Below the pieces are notes generated by a model. That model worked only from the letters and a program-made list of their open reading frames with translations. It searched no databases and was not told the DNA's origin. From Clostridia bacterium (lineage in GTDB: Bacteria > Bacillota > Clostridia > Christensenellales > Aristaeellaceae): DNA of 14,500 bases. Of the stretch, positions 5,229 to 13,072 are shown piece after piece. The position numbers and the translations under genes were made by a program. The stretch lies in NCBI GenBank assembly GCA_016296675.1, contig JAEDIV010000062.1:1-14500 (forward strand). The letters run 5' to 3'. Position 1 is the first letter of the stretch. Every line of letters starts with the position of its first letter.

Positions 5229-7658
5229 ATGAGCAAGCAGCATCCGTTGTTTGTTCCGCGAAGCGGATATACAAATTTCGTATTATCGGTGGCAATGACC
5301 ACGGTAAAAATGTTTGTGATCGTTGTTCTGATCGCAGGCATGTCGCTTTCAGGCCTTTTGATGGGCATCGCAAAAGCATGGGTGAACACATCGCCGGATC
5401 TGGATCTGGACCTTTTTAACTCTCAGGCGCAGACCTCCTTCATCTACGATAAAAACGGCGAGAAAATCACGGATTTCCGCGGCACTGAAAACCGCGTATA
5501 CTGCTCTTATTCAGAGCTTCCCGAATACCTCATCAATGCCGTTATCGCGATTGAAGACGCGCGTTTCTGGAACCACAGCGGCGTCGACGTGAAAAGATAC
5601 ATCGGCGCATTTGTCGGAAACGTATTGTCCGGCAACAATCAGGGCGGCAGCACCATCACCTGCCAGCTGGTCAAGCAAACCATACTGACAAGCGAGCAGA
5701 CCTTCAAAAGAAAGGTGCAGGAAGCATATATGGCGCTGGAGCTTGAAGATACGCTGGTGAGTCTTTTCTCCGGCGATGTAAAAAGCGCAAAAGAGCGCAT
5801 ACTGGAAGAATATCTGAACGTCGTTTACATGGGCGGCTCGCTCTACGGCGTGAAAATCGCCGCGCAGGATTATTTCGGACGGGAGCTTAACGATCTGACC
5901 CTTAAGGAATGTGCGATGCTCGCGCGCATGATCCGAAATCCTTCGCGCTATAATCCCCGTTCCAATTTTTACATCCGAAACACGCCCGAAGTCAGCGAAG
6001 ACGGCGCAAATTATGTGCTCAAGGAAATGCTGGAGCACGGTTTCATTTCTGAAGCCGAATACAACATGGCGAAAAACGACACGCTGAATGTGCTTCAGAA
6101 CAGCCCCACCGCTTCCGTCATGTACGACAACGCCTACTATGTCGAATATGCGATCTACGACGTAGTCACCAAGATGCTGCGCGTTGAGCAGCTGGAAGAT
6201 ACCTCCTACAATCGCGCCAGCATGGAATCCCGCCTGCGCACCGGCGGCTATCACATCTATACATCGCTCGATCCTGAAATGCAGTCCTCCGTTCAGGATG
6301 TCATTTCCTCCTGGACCGGCTATCCCGCTACGCGCTATAGCTCCAACCGCTATATCAAGACCCTTTCAAACGGCGAGTATATCGACGTTATCCAGCCCCA
6401 GGCGGCATGTGCGGTTCTAAACTGGCATACAGGCGAACTCGTCGCCATCGTCGGCGGACGAAACGAGCCTACCGCAAGAAAGCAGCTGAACCGTGCCTAT
6501 CAGATCAACATGCCTGTCGGATCGTCCTTAAAGCCCCTGTCCGTCTACGGTCCGGCATTTGATATGGGCTGGTCGCCCGGAACCCCCGTTTTGAACCTTC
6601 CCATCCGCATCGAAGGCTGGGACAGCGAGCAGGGCTACCCCACCAACTACGGCGGCGGCAATTACACCGGCACCGAGTCCATGCGCGTCGCCATCAACAA
6701 ATCCCACAACTATTCGACTGCGCAGGCCCTGTTTGAATATGTCGGCATCTCAAACAGCGTCAATTATCTTCTGAAGCTCGGTATTTCTTCCAACCGGATC
6801 CAGGCCACAGGCTCCGGCCTCGCGCTGGGTTCCTCCGGCATTTCAGTTATTGAAATGGCTACGGCTTTCGGCTCCATTGCAAACAAGGGCGAATACCTTG
6901 AAAGCTATGCGTTCTCCCATGTTCTGTATCCGGACAACAAAACGCCCTACATCAACGTACGCGATGTGCAGCTTTCGCGCCAGGCCTTTAAGCCCTCCAC
7001 AGCATATCTGCTGGTAGACGTACTGACCGGCTGCGTATCCGGCGCAAGCGGCACCGGCTCGCGCGCAAAGTTCGGAAACTTCACTGTCGCCGGAAAAACC
7101 GGCACAAACTCCGACGCCTGCGGCGTATTCTTTGCCGGCATGACCGCCTATTATTCCTGCGCCGTCTGGATCGGCCACGACGGCTATAAGCCGCTGGTTT
7201 CCAACGCCACCGGCGGAAGCTATGCCGCGCCCCTGTTTGCCGCCGTTATGAAAAAGGTACATCAGATTGCCGGCATCACGCAGGACAAAGCGATCATCGA
7301 CGGAAGCTATCAAGACTACGGCCTTGTCAAGGCGCAGGCCTGCGGCGTCAGCGGCATGAAGCCGACCAACGCCTGCATGCGCGACGCAAACAACTACAAG
7401 GTCACAGAGGACTATTATCTGAATGGCACACAGCCGACGGTTTCCTGCAACATGCACAGAACTGTCACCCTCTGTACGCGCTCCTACCGCCGTCCCAACG
7501 GCAATTGCGAATCCGTGCGTTCCTACGGCGTTATCTATATTCCGCAGGGACATCCTTTGCGTCAGGCCACAAGCCTTGCAGAAGTTCAGCATTTTTTCCG
7601 CGGTGCGTCCGTTGATCAGGGCACAAACAGCTTCGGCACCTGCAACACCTGCCATTAG
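5229..7658 (+). CDS. Class A penicillin-binding protein (transglycosylase/transpeptidase)
   Basis: The 809-residue protein polymerises lipid II into glycan strands and cross-links them at the outer face of the membrane. After one membrane helix (about 20-45), the GT51 transglycosylase domain contains the catalytic glutamate E109 in AIEDARFWNHSGVD, then QGGSTITCQLVKQ and ILEEYLNVVYMG. The transpeptidase domain is complete: SxxK at S432-K435 (acyl-enzyme serine S432), SxN at S492-N494 (SHN), and KTG at 623-625. The last 115 or so residues form a cysteine-containing tail (seven cysteines), like the C-terminal extension of Clostridial PBP1 proteins, and end in CNTCH. GGAGG lies 5 bases before the ATG. 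Downstream, across a terminator, is another cell-envelope gene. Activity is well supported; which growth process it serves (division, elongation or spore cortex) is not shown. Confidence 0.96.
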   Translation: MSKQHPLFVPRSGYTNFVLSVAMTTVKMFVIVVLIAGMSLSGLLMGIAKAWVNTSPDLDLDLFNSQAQTSFIYDKNGEKITDFRGTENRVYCSYSELPEYLINAVIAIEDARFWNHSGVDVKRYIGAFVGNVLSGNNQGGSTITCQLVKQTILTSEQTFKRKVQEAYMALELEDTLVSLFSGDVKSAKERILEEYLNVVYMGGSLYGVKIAAQDYFGRELNDLTLKECAMLARMIRNPSRYNPRSNFYIRNTPEVSEDGANYVLKEMLEHGFISEAEYNMAKNDTLNVLQNSPTASVMYDNAYYVEYAIYDVVTKMLRVEQLEDTSYNRASMESRLRTGGYHIYTSLDPEMQSSVQDVISSWTGYPATRYSSNRYIKTLSNGEYIDVIQPQAACAVLNWHTGELVAIVGGRNEPTARKQLNRAYQINMPVGSSLKPLSVYGPAFDMGWSPGTPVLNLPIRIEGWDSEQGYPTNYGGGNYTGTESMRVAINKSHNYSTAQALFEYVGISNSVNYLLKLGISSNRIQATGSGLALGSSGISVIEMATAFGSIANKGEYLESYAFSHVLYPDNKTPYINVRDVQLSRQAFKPSTAYLLVDVLTGCVSGASGTGSRAKFGNFTVAGKTGTNSDACGVFFAGMTAYYSCAVWIGHDGYKPLVSNATGGSYAAPLFAAVMKKVHQIAGITQDKAIIDGSYQDYGLVKAQACGVSGMKPTNACMRDANNYKVTEDYYLNGTQPTVSCNMHRTVTLCTRSYRRPNGNCESVRSYGVIYIPQGHPLRQATSLAEVQHFFRGASVDQGTNSFGTCNTCH

Positions 7659-7669
7659 TCAAAAGTCAG

Positions 7670-7702
7670 CGCCGCCTCTCTTAACCGAGGGCGGCGTTTT
7701 TT
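7670..7702 (+). terminator. Intrinsic terminator after the penicillin-binding protein gene
   Basis: CGCCGCC plus TC (7670-7678) pairs with GA plus GGCGGCG (7687-7696) with one bulged G, followed by six T residues (7697-7702). The next gene's AAGGAGG begins just after the T-run, so read-through would still feed that gene. Confidence 0.85.
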
Positions 7703-7714
7703 CAAGGAGGAATC

Positions 7715-8494
7715 ATGAAAAACCGTGTTCTCGCCCGCGCTGTCAATTATCTGTTTCTTATAGGCGCGCTTTTTTGCTTCGTCTATTATCTCATGAACGG
7801 AATCCTTATCCGTTTCGGCCAGTCGCTTCTGTTTCTCTGGCCCATCATGGGCGCTTGCCTCCTCATACGCTTTATCATATACGAAAGATGCTATAAAACC
7901 GGAAAACCGCTGCCCGTTTCAAAGCGCTTTCTCATTATATTCCGCATATTTGTCGCTCTTTGCCTCGTTTTTTTCATAGTGGTCGAGGGCATCATTCTCA
8001 CCTCCGCCCTTACAACGCCGCCAGAAAATCTTGATTACATCATCGTTCTCGGTGCAAAGGTCAACGGCACGGAGCCTTCCGGTGCGCTCAGAAACCGCAT
8101 TCAGACAGCCAGCGAATATCTTCATCAGAATCGCGATACCCTCGTCATCGCATCCGGCGGTCAGGGCCCGGACGAAGGGATCTCGGAAGCCGAATGCATA
8201 CGGCGCGGCCTTGCCCAGCGCGGCATTGATGAAAGCCGGATTCTTATGGAGGACAAATCCACCTCAACGCTCGAAAACCTTACCTACTCCCTCGCCCTGA
8301 TTGATACGCCTTCCCCCTCTATCGGCATCGTCACCAACAATTTTCACGTCTACCGTTCGATGAAAATCGCCAATACCTTTGAAGGATATACTTTCTCCGC
8401 TGTCCCCGTCGCTACCTCTCTTATGAGTTTTCCCCACTATATGCTCAGAGAATTCTGCGCAACCGTCGTAAGTTTTATAAAGGGAAGTTTCTGA
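7715..8494 (+). CDS. YdcF/SanA-family (DUF218) membrane protein
   Basis: Encodes 259 residues. About three membrane helices (12-32, 37-56, 72-99) precede a DUF218 domain (about 107-255). Family landmarks are YIIVLGAKVNG (from residue 108), the RNRIQTASEYL helix, VIASGGQGPDEGISEAE, EDKSTSTLENL and the NNFHVYRS stretch. The family includes SanA, ElyC and YdcF, which are linked to envelope integrity and peptidoglycan precursor supply, but the biochemical reaction is not settled. Placement directly after a penicillin-binding protein gene fits an envelope role. AAGGAGG stands 4 bases before the ATG. No promoter is evident in the 56-base gap, so it may depend on read-through of the preceding terminator. 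Confidence 0.88.
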   Translation: MKNRVLARAVNYLFLIGALFCFVYYLMNGILIRFGQSLLFLWPIMGACLLIRFIIYERCYKTGKPLPVSKRFLIIFRIFVALCLVFFIVVEGIILTSALTTPPENLDYIIVLGAKVNGTEPSGALRNRIQTASEYLHQNRDTLVIASGGQGPDEGISEAECIRRGLAQRGIDESRILMEDKSTSTLENLTYSLALIDTPSPSIGIVTNNFHVYRSMKIANTFEGYTFSAVPVATSLMSFPHYMLREFCATVVSFIKGSF

Positions 8495-8500
8495 ACCAAG

Positions 8501-8542
8501 AAAAACTCCGCTCCGCCTGATCTATGGCGGAGCGGAGTTTTT
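8501..8542. terminator. Strong bidirectional intrinsic terminator
   Basis: A perfect 17-base stem (8501-8517 with 8526-8542) closes an 8-base loop, with A-run and T-run at the two ends. It serves both the DUF218 gene (stop at 8494) and the convergent sugar-acid operon (stop at 8555). Confidence 0.95.
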
Positions 8543-8554
8543 TGCTTTTGTCTA

Positions 8555-9829
8555 TCAGAATTTGGCTCTGTCGGCCCAAAGGCCCAGCGCAGGATTGGAG
8601 ATGTAATAGATCTCTTCACCGTTTTCAAGGGTGTTCCAGCCGTCTTTGAGCACCTCGGGGTTGTACATCTTGACTGCTTCGTCGTAAGGAATATAGTTAA
8701 AGCATACGCCTTCCACTTCTTCCTTCGTCACATGACGGGTGCAGTACGTGATGGAGAATCTTCCGTCGCCGGATCCATGAATCAGGTGCGCAGCGGCAGA
8801 AAGGTTCATGCGGATATCCTCGTTTTCCTTGACAAGCTTTAAGACGTTTTCGCGTCCGCAGTAGCCGTACTTGCGAATAAGCTTATCGATGGAAGGATCC
8901 TCGCCGAATTTGTCGACGCCGGGCGCGAGAACGATCAGTTCGCCGCCGTCCGCGATGGCCATGCGGGTGCGATACACGCTCTTGTTTCCAAGCCAGGTGG
9001 ACTTGAATTCTTCTTCATCCAGAAGAACGACAACCTTCTTAAAGGTTTTGTCAACAAACGTCAGGTTCACTTTCTGCGCAAGCGCAACCGCTTCTTCGAA
9101 ATACTTGCGTTCGCGTCCGATAAACAAACCGTGCATGCGCGGCTTTCCGCCGGGCGCATCGGTAACGGTCAGGATGTAGGAAAGCGGAATGTTCATGAGG
9201 AAATTTTCCTCGGCGTAGTCAAACACCTTGCGCACAGGCGAATGATCCTTGCCCATGATGCGCTCCATGCCGTAAAACGCGCCGAGCATATGGGAAGAAT
9301 TGATCATGGACGATCCGCCGCAGCCGACAAAGATGTTCTTGTTGCGGTTTGCCATGCCGACAACTTCATGCGGCACAACCTGGCCGATGGAAAGGATGAG
9401 ATCGTAGGAAGGATCCAGAAGCAGCTTATTGACTTCAACATCGATAGGATCAGTCACAAGGCCCTCTGAAACCTCGCTCACAAACTCACCCGGCACGACG
9501 CCGACCTTTACAACGTCCGTTCTCCAGCCGTGCACGATCATCTTATCATAGGGAATATCGCCGAACATTGCCTGCCATTCGCTCTCGGTTACAGGCACAT
9601 GCGTACCAAGCGCGGGCATGATGTCAACATGGCAATGGTTTTTCAGCATATCGTAAAGATGCCAGGTAATACGGCCGGCCATGGAATGAAAACGGGTGTA
9701 GTCCGGCGGGAGAATGAGCACTTTTTTAAGGCTCATTCTCACATCCGACAAAGATTTTTCAAGGGCCGAACGAATTTCACTGTCATCCAATCCCGCTTCA
9801 CGGGGAGAATACGTGGAAAACGTAAGCAT
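8555..9829 (-). CDS. LarA-family nickel-pincer racemase/epimerase, probable sugar-acid type
   Basis: The 424-residue protein belongs to the LarA (DUF2088) family, which interconverts stereoisomers of 2-hydroxy acids by hydride transfer through a nickel-pincer nucleotide tethered to a lysine. Residues match Lactobacillus plantarum LarA: PPDYTR (43-46 as D..R), GTH with H77 (LarA H108), PHEVVGM with H154 (H174), K164 (K184, the cofactor lysine) and H180 (H200). The spacings H154-K164-H180 are identical to LarA, 10 and 16 residues. Known relatives act on lactate, malate, phenyllactate, hydroxyglutarate and D-gluconate. It is the last gene of an operon with 2-keto-3-deoxygluconate kinase and 6-phosphogluconate dehydrogenase, so a gluconate or other aldonate 2-epimerase is the best guess. 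ATG 9829 is 20 bases after the preceding stop, with a weak GAGGG site. The cofactor genes larB, larC and larE are not in the window. Confidence 0.88.
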   Translation of the reverse strand: MLTFSTYSPREAGLDDSEIRSALEKSLSDVRMSLKKVLILPPDYTRFHSMAGRITWHLYDMLKNHCHVDIMPALGTHVPVTESEWQAMFGDIPYDKMIVHGWRTDVVKVGVVPGEFVSEVSEGLVTDPIDVEVNKLLLDPSYDLILSIGQVVPHEVVGMANRNKNIFVGCGGSSMINSSHMLGAFYGMERIMGKDHSPVRKVFDYAEENFLMNIPLSYILTVTDAPGGKPRMHGLFIGRERKYFEEAVALAQKVNLTFVDKTFKKVVVLLDEEEFKSTWLGNKSVYRTRMAIADGGELIVLAPGVDKFGEDPSIDKLIRKYGYCGRENVLKLVKENEDIRMNLSAAAHLIHGSGDGRFSITYCTRHVTKEEVEGVCFNYIPYDEAVKMYNPEVLKDGWNTLENGEEIYYISNPALGLWADRAKF

Positions 9830-9849
9830 ACGCGTTTCGCCCTCTTTTC

Positions 9850-11301
9850 TTATGCGTTGTAGGTGTTGGCTGTGGTGTTTCCGCCGTGTCCGGTCCAGTC
9901 GGTGTGGAAGAACTGGCCGCGGGGTGCATCCACGCGCTCATAAGTATGGGCGCCGAAGTAGTCGCGCTGCGCCTGAAGGAGGTTCGCGCTCATGCGGGCG
10001 GTACGGATGCCGTCAAAATAGCTGAGGGCGCTTGTCATCGCGGGCGCAGGAATGCCGGCGATCATCGCCTGGGCGCAGACATTGCGCCAGCCATCCGTGC
10101 ACGCTTCGATTTCCTTGGTGAAGTACTCGTCCAGAAGCAGGTTGTCCAGCGCAGGATTCTTGTCAAAGGCTTCCTTGATCTTTCCAAGGAATACGCTTCT
10201 GATGATGCAGCCGCCGCGCCACATAAGGGCGATGCCGCCGTAATTGAGGTTCCAGTTATAGGTCTTGGCAGCGGCTCTCATGAGCGCATAGCCCTGGGCA
10301 TAGGAGATAATCTTGGCAGCGTAGAGGGCTTTTCGGATATCCTCAATGAACGCTTCCTTATCGCCTTCAAATTTCTTCTCGGGGCCGGTCAGAACCTTCG
10401 AGGCTTCAACGCGGGCTTCCTTGATGGCGCTTAAGCAGCGGGCGAATACAGCTTCGCCGATCAGCGTCAGCGGCATGCCTTCATCAAGAGCGGCGATGGC
10501 AGTCCACTTGCCGGTGCCCTTCTGGCCTGCGGTGTCGAGGATCTTGTCAACCAGAGGCTCGCCGTCTTCATCCTTCTTGGCGAGGATGTCAGTGGTGATC
10601 TCAATCAGATAGCTGTCCAGAACGCCCTCGTTCCACTTTTTGAAAACCTCATGCATCTCGTCGGGCGTCATGCCAAGATAGTCGCGCATGATCTGATAGG
10701 CTTCGCAGATGAGCTGCATATCGCCGTACTCAATACCGTTGTGAACCATCTTGACAAAATGGCCGGCGCCGTTTTCGCCAACCCAGTCGCAGCAGGCGTC
10801 CTCGCCCACATGGGCGCAGATGCTCTGGAAGATGGGCTTGACATAGGGCCAGGCAGCGTTCGAACCGCCGGGCATCATGCTGGGGCCCTTGAGCGCGCCT
10901 TCTTCGCCGCCGGAAACGCCGGTGCCGACATAGAGAAGACCCTTTTCTTCCACATACTTGGTGCGGCGAATGGTGTCCGGAAAATGGGAGTTGCCGCCGT
11001 CGATAATGATATCACCGGGCTCAAGAACATTCAGTAGCTGCTCGATCATGGAGTCTACCGCGCTTCCGGCCTTGACCATCATCATGACCTTGCGGGGCTT
11101 GGCGAGGTTCTGAGCGAGCTCTTCAATGGAGTAGCAGCCGATGATGTTCTTGCCGGCCGCTCTTCCCTCGACAAAGTCCTTGACCTTGGAGGTGGTGCGG
11201 TTGAAAACGGCAACGGTGAATCCCTTGGATTCCATGTTCATAACGAGGTTTTCGCCCATAACGGCAAGGCCGATCAGGCCGATATCTGCAAGCTTGGCCA
11301 T
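9850..11301 (-). CDS. gnd: 6-phosphogluconate dehydrogenase, decarboxylating
   Basis: The 483-residue enzyme oxidises 6-phosphogluconate to ribulose-5-phosphate and CO2, giving NADPH, in the oxidative pentose phosphate pathway. The Rossmann motif is GLAVMGEN (11-18), and NRT (34-36) is the usual NADP-selecting segment. Substrate contacts appear as DGGNSHF (101-107), VSGGEEGA (129-136) and HFVKMVHNGIEYGD, with catalytic K184 and E191. The C terminus carries FHTDWTG, which reaches into the partner subunit of the dimer. This is the full-length form (about 470-485 residues), not the short 300-residue NAD-type GndA. The start is ATG 11301, 9 bases after GGGAGG. An upstream in-frame extension to 11367 runs into the kinase gene and has no family match. 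It sits 35 bases after the kinase and 20 before the LarA homologue. Confidence 0.97.
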   Translation of the reverse strand: MAKLADIGLIGLAVMGENLVMNMESKGFTVAVFNRTTSKVKDFVEGRAAGKNIIGCYSIEELAQNLAKPRKVMMMVKAGSAVDSMIEQLLNVLEPGDIIIDGGNSHFPDTIRRTKYVEEKGLLYVGTGVSGGEEGALKGPSMMPGGSNAAWPYVKPIFQSICAHVGEDACCDWVGENGAGHFVKMVHNGIEYGDMQLICEAYQIMRDYLGMTPDEMHEVFKKWNEGVLDSYLIEITTDILAKKDEDGEPLVDKILDTAGQKGTGKWTAIAALDEGMPLTLIGEAVFARCLSAIKEARVEASKVLTGPEKKFEGDKEAFIEDIRKALYAAKIISYAQGYALMRAAAKTYNWNLNYGGIALMWRGGCIIRSVFLGKIKEAFDKNPALDNLLLDEYFTKEIEACTDGWRNVCAQAMIAGIPAPAMTSALSYFDGIRTARMSANLLQAQRDYFGAHTYERVDAPRGQFFHTDWTGHGGNTTANTYNA

Positions 11302-11336
11302 AAAATGTATCCTCCCTGTATTTTTCTTCCTTATAA

Positions 11337-12395
11337 TTATCTCTTTACGCGGGCATTGCCCTTCCATACGGACCAGACCTGCTCTTCGTCTGCAGGCGTT
11401 GCATAGTCTTCAAGCATGGTAACCGCCATCGCGCCGGTCGCCCAGCCGAACTTGACCCACTCAGAGGGCGCCCACTTCTTAAGATACGCATACAGCATGC
11501 CGCCGACAAAGCCGTCGCCGCCGCCGATTCTGTCCAGAACCGGGATCTCTCTGGGCTCTTCCACATACCACTCGCCGTCTGCATACAGGATCGCGCCCCA
11601 GATATGAGCGTTGACATTGATAACCTGGCGCAGGGTAGTGGCAAAATACTTGGCGTTGGGATAGGCTTCCTTTACGCGGTAGATCATTTCCTTGAAGGAA
11701 TCGATCTTTGAGGCAAGGTCTTTTCCGCCGGCTTCTGGGCCTTCGATGCCCAGCGCCAGCTGGAAGTCTTCTTCGTTTCCGATCAGGATATCGCTGCGGG
11801 CGGCAATTTGGGAGAAGATGTCGCGCAGTTCTTCTTCGCGGCCCTTCCAGAAGGAAGCACGGTAGTTGAGGTCAAAGCTGATGCGTGTGCCGTTTGCCTT
11901 TGCGTATTCGCTCAGTTTCAGGCACAGTTTTCCGGTTTCGGGAGAAAGCGCGGCGAAAAGGCCGGAGATATGCATAAGCTCGGCGCCTTCCTCAACAAAG
12001 ATCTTTTCAAGGTCGAGATCTTCCGCCTTGAGCGTTCTTCCGACTTCGCCTGCGCGGTCGTTATGTACGCGCGGGCCGCGCATGCCGTAACCGGTGTCGG
12101 CGATGTTGAACTGATGGCGATAGCCCCAGGGGCCGCCCTGCTCGATTTCCGGTCCTTCAAACCAGATATTGCGGCGGCGAAGCTCGCCTTTGATAAACGC
12201 CGCAATCGGGCTTCCGGCGACAAACGCAGTAAGCACTTTCGTATTCAGGCCGAGGGACGCGGACACGTTTAAAACATTGCTTTCCGCGCTTGTAGCCTGC
12301 ATGGTGTAGTGATTTCCAATACCAACGGGCTGATGATCCGCGGGCGTGATACGTACGCCCATACTTGTTGCCGTAATCAGGTCATACTTTTTCAT
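11337..12395 (-). CDS. kdgK: PfkB-family sugar kinase, probable 2-keto-3-deoxygluconate kinase
   Basis: The 352-residue protein is a ribokinase-fold (PfkB) kinase. The second family signature reads DRIGGGDGFVGGMLYA, with catalytic base D294 and the GGGD anion hole; the usual form is DTxGAGD. The DR-GGGD variant and the overall length suggest 2-keto-3-deoxygluconate kinase, which makes KDPG for the Entner-Doudoroff-type aldolase. The N-terminal half has the substrate-binding region (AESNVLNVSASLGL) and FDLNYR (from about residue 174), another frequent feature of such kinases. Another keto-sugar acid or fructose-type substrate is possible. AAGGAG is 10 bases before ATG 12395. As first gene of the operon with gnd and the LarA homologue, it is controlled by the promoter and repeated sites at 12414-12466. 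Confidence 0.82.
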   Translation of the reverse strand: MKKYDLITATSMGVRITPADHQPVGIGNHYTMQATSAESNVLNVSASLGLNTKVLTAFVAGSPIAAFIKGELRRRNIWFEGPEIEQGGPWGYRHQFNIADTGYGMRGPRVHNDRAGEVGRTLKAEDLDLEKIFVEEGAELMHISGLFAALSPETGKLCLKLSEYAKANGTRISFDLNYRASFWKGREEELRDIFSQIAARSDILIGNEEDFQLALGIEGPEAGGKDLASKIDSFKEMIYRVKEAYPNAKYFATTLRQVINVNAHIWGAILYADGEWYVEEPREIPVLDRIGGGDGFVGGMLYAYLKKWAPSEWVKFGWATGAMAVTMLEDYATPADEEQVWSVWKGNARVKR

Positions 12396-12413
12396 GCATC
12401 TGTCACTCCTTAT

Positions 12414-12447
12414 TTGTAATCATACCATTACATTGTAATCATACCAT
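12414..12447. repeat. Two tandem 15-base repeats forming operator-like palindromes
   Basis: TTGTAATCATACCAT occurs at 12414-12428 and again at 12433-12447, a 19-base period. The first copy is part of a palindrome, TGTAAT, 6 bases, ATTACA (12415-12432). The second extends to GTTACA at 12451-12456. On the minus strand the core reads GGTATGATTACA, resembling half-sites of FadR-type GntR repressors, which often control sugar-acid genes. The copies cover the -10 box and the expected start of the kinase operon, the usual position for repression or inducer-relieved control. Confidence 0.7.
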
Positions 12448-12466
12448 ATCGTTACATGATTTTCAA
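12438..12466 (-). promoter_or_regulatory. Sigma-A promoter of the sugar-acid operon
   Basis: On the minus strand TTGAAA (12466-12461) and TATGAT (12443-12438) are 17 bases apart. The expected start is near 12431, about 36 bases before the kinase ATG. The -10 box lies inside one of the tandem repeats, so repressor binding would block polymerase directly. Confidence 0.78.
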
Positions 12467-12540
12467 GTATTTTTCGTTCACGGTGTCATATGCATCCAAT
12501 AATGTAACCGTTTTTTTGTTTCTCTTAATGTGATTTTTTC

Positions 12541-12581
12541 TTTGTAAAACCATTGACATAATTACAAAAGAGTGATACAAT
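12541..12581 (+). promoter_or_regulatory. Promoter and inverted repeat upstream of the secreted-protein pair
   Basis: TTGACA (12553-12558), 17 bases, then TACAAT (12576-12581) preceded by TGA, an extended -10. A 7-base inverted repeat, TTTGTAA (12541-12547) and TTACAAA (12562-12568), brackets the -35 box and shares its TGTAA/TTACA half-sites with the divergent operon's operators. Transcription would begin near 12588, with a leader of about 74 bases. Confidence 0.82.
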
Positions 12582-12661
12582 TGTTGCAGTTGCAGAAAAC
12601 AGTTACTTTTGGACATTCAACCATAACATCACTGACCAAAGATACGAAAAGAGGCATTCCC

Positions 12662-13033
12662 ATGACACGTAAGTTTGCGTCCATCCTCGCTGCTCTGATT
12701 CTGGTTCTTACCATGTTTGTTCCCGCCATGGCGGCCTGCGAGGAAGCGGCTTATGACGAGAAGAATTACGAAAAAGCATGCGACATCGTTGAGAAGGCCA
12801 ACGAGAAGGTTGCCCACCTGGTAGAGCACGCCCAGAAAACCGCCAAAGACGACGTTAATAAGCTGATTGAAAAGACCGAAGACATCATCGAAAAGGCAAT
12901 CGAAAAGGTTGCTGCTCTCGGTTTTGAAGTAGAATGCACCTACATTGAATACGAAGTTGACGGCCAGACGGTCTGTATCGATCCCCTGTACGTCATCAAT
13001 CCCCGTCCCGGCTCCGGCAACACCAATACCTGA
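12662..13033 (+). CDS. Small secreted protein of unknown function, paralogue 1
   Basis: The 123-residue precursor has a clear signal peptide (residues 1-25, ending VPAMAA) and is exported. No known domain is recognised. The mature part begins with C26, followed by a long charged helical segment rich in E and K (about 28-85), and a conserved C-terminal block, VDGQTVCIDPLYVINPRP (99-116). Cysteines are C26, C40, C92 and C105. It aligns without gaps from Y36 to P116 with the next protein, 43 of 81 residues identical by my count, and C40 and C105 are the two cysteines missing there. ATG 12662 is preferred: GAGG lies 7 bases upstream and the signal peptide begins here; an in-frame GTG at 12572 lies inside the promoter. 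The Cys after AMAA is not a standard lipobox because the -3 residue is Met. Confidence 0.8.
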   Translation: MTRKFASILAALILVLTMFVPAMAACEEAAYDEKNYEKACDIVEKANEKVAHLVEHAQKTAKDDVNKLIEKTEDIIEKAIEKVAALGFEVECTYIEYEVDGQTVCIDPLYVINPRPGSGNTNT

Positions 13034-13072
13034 TCCGCTTAAGCAATTATTATAGAGAAGAGGCGCATCCCT

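Noticed and set aside
7644..7655. CNTCH at the end of the penicillin-binding protein as a haem c site
   Set aside because: CxxCH fits the pattern, but a lone motif at the extreme C terminus of a PBP, with no cytochrome-type context, is most likely coincidence.
11302..11367. N-terminal extension of 6-phosphogluconate dehydrogenase
   Set aside because: Would overlap the kinase stop region and place a basic, non-family sequence before the Rossmann fold; GGGAGG supports the ATG at 11301.
12572..12661. Upstream in-frame GTG that would extend secreted paralogue 1 by 30 residues
   Set aside because: It lies within the -10 element, lacks a ribosome site, and would bury the signal peptide inside the protein.
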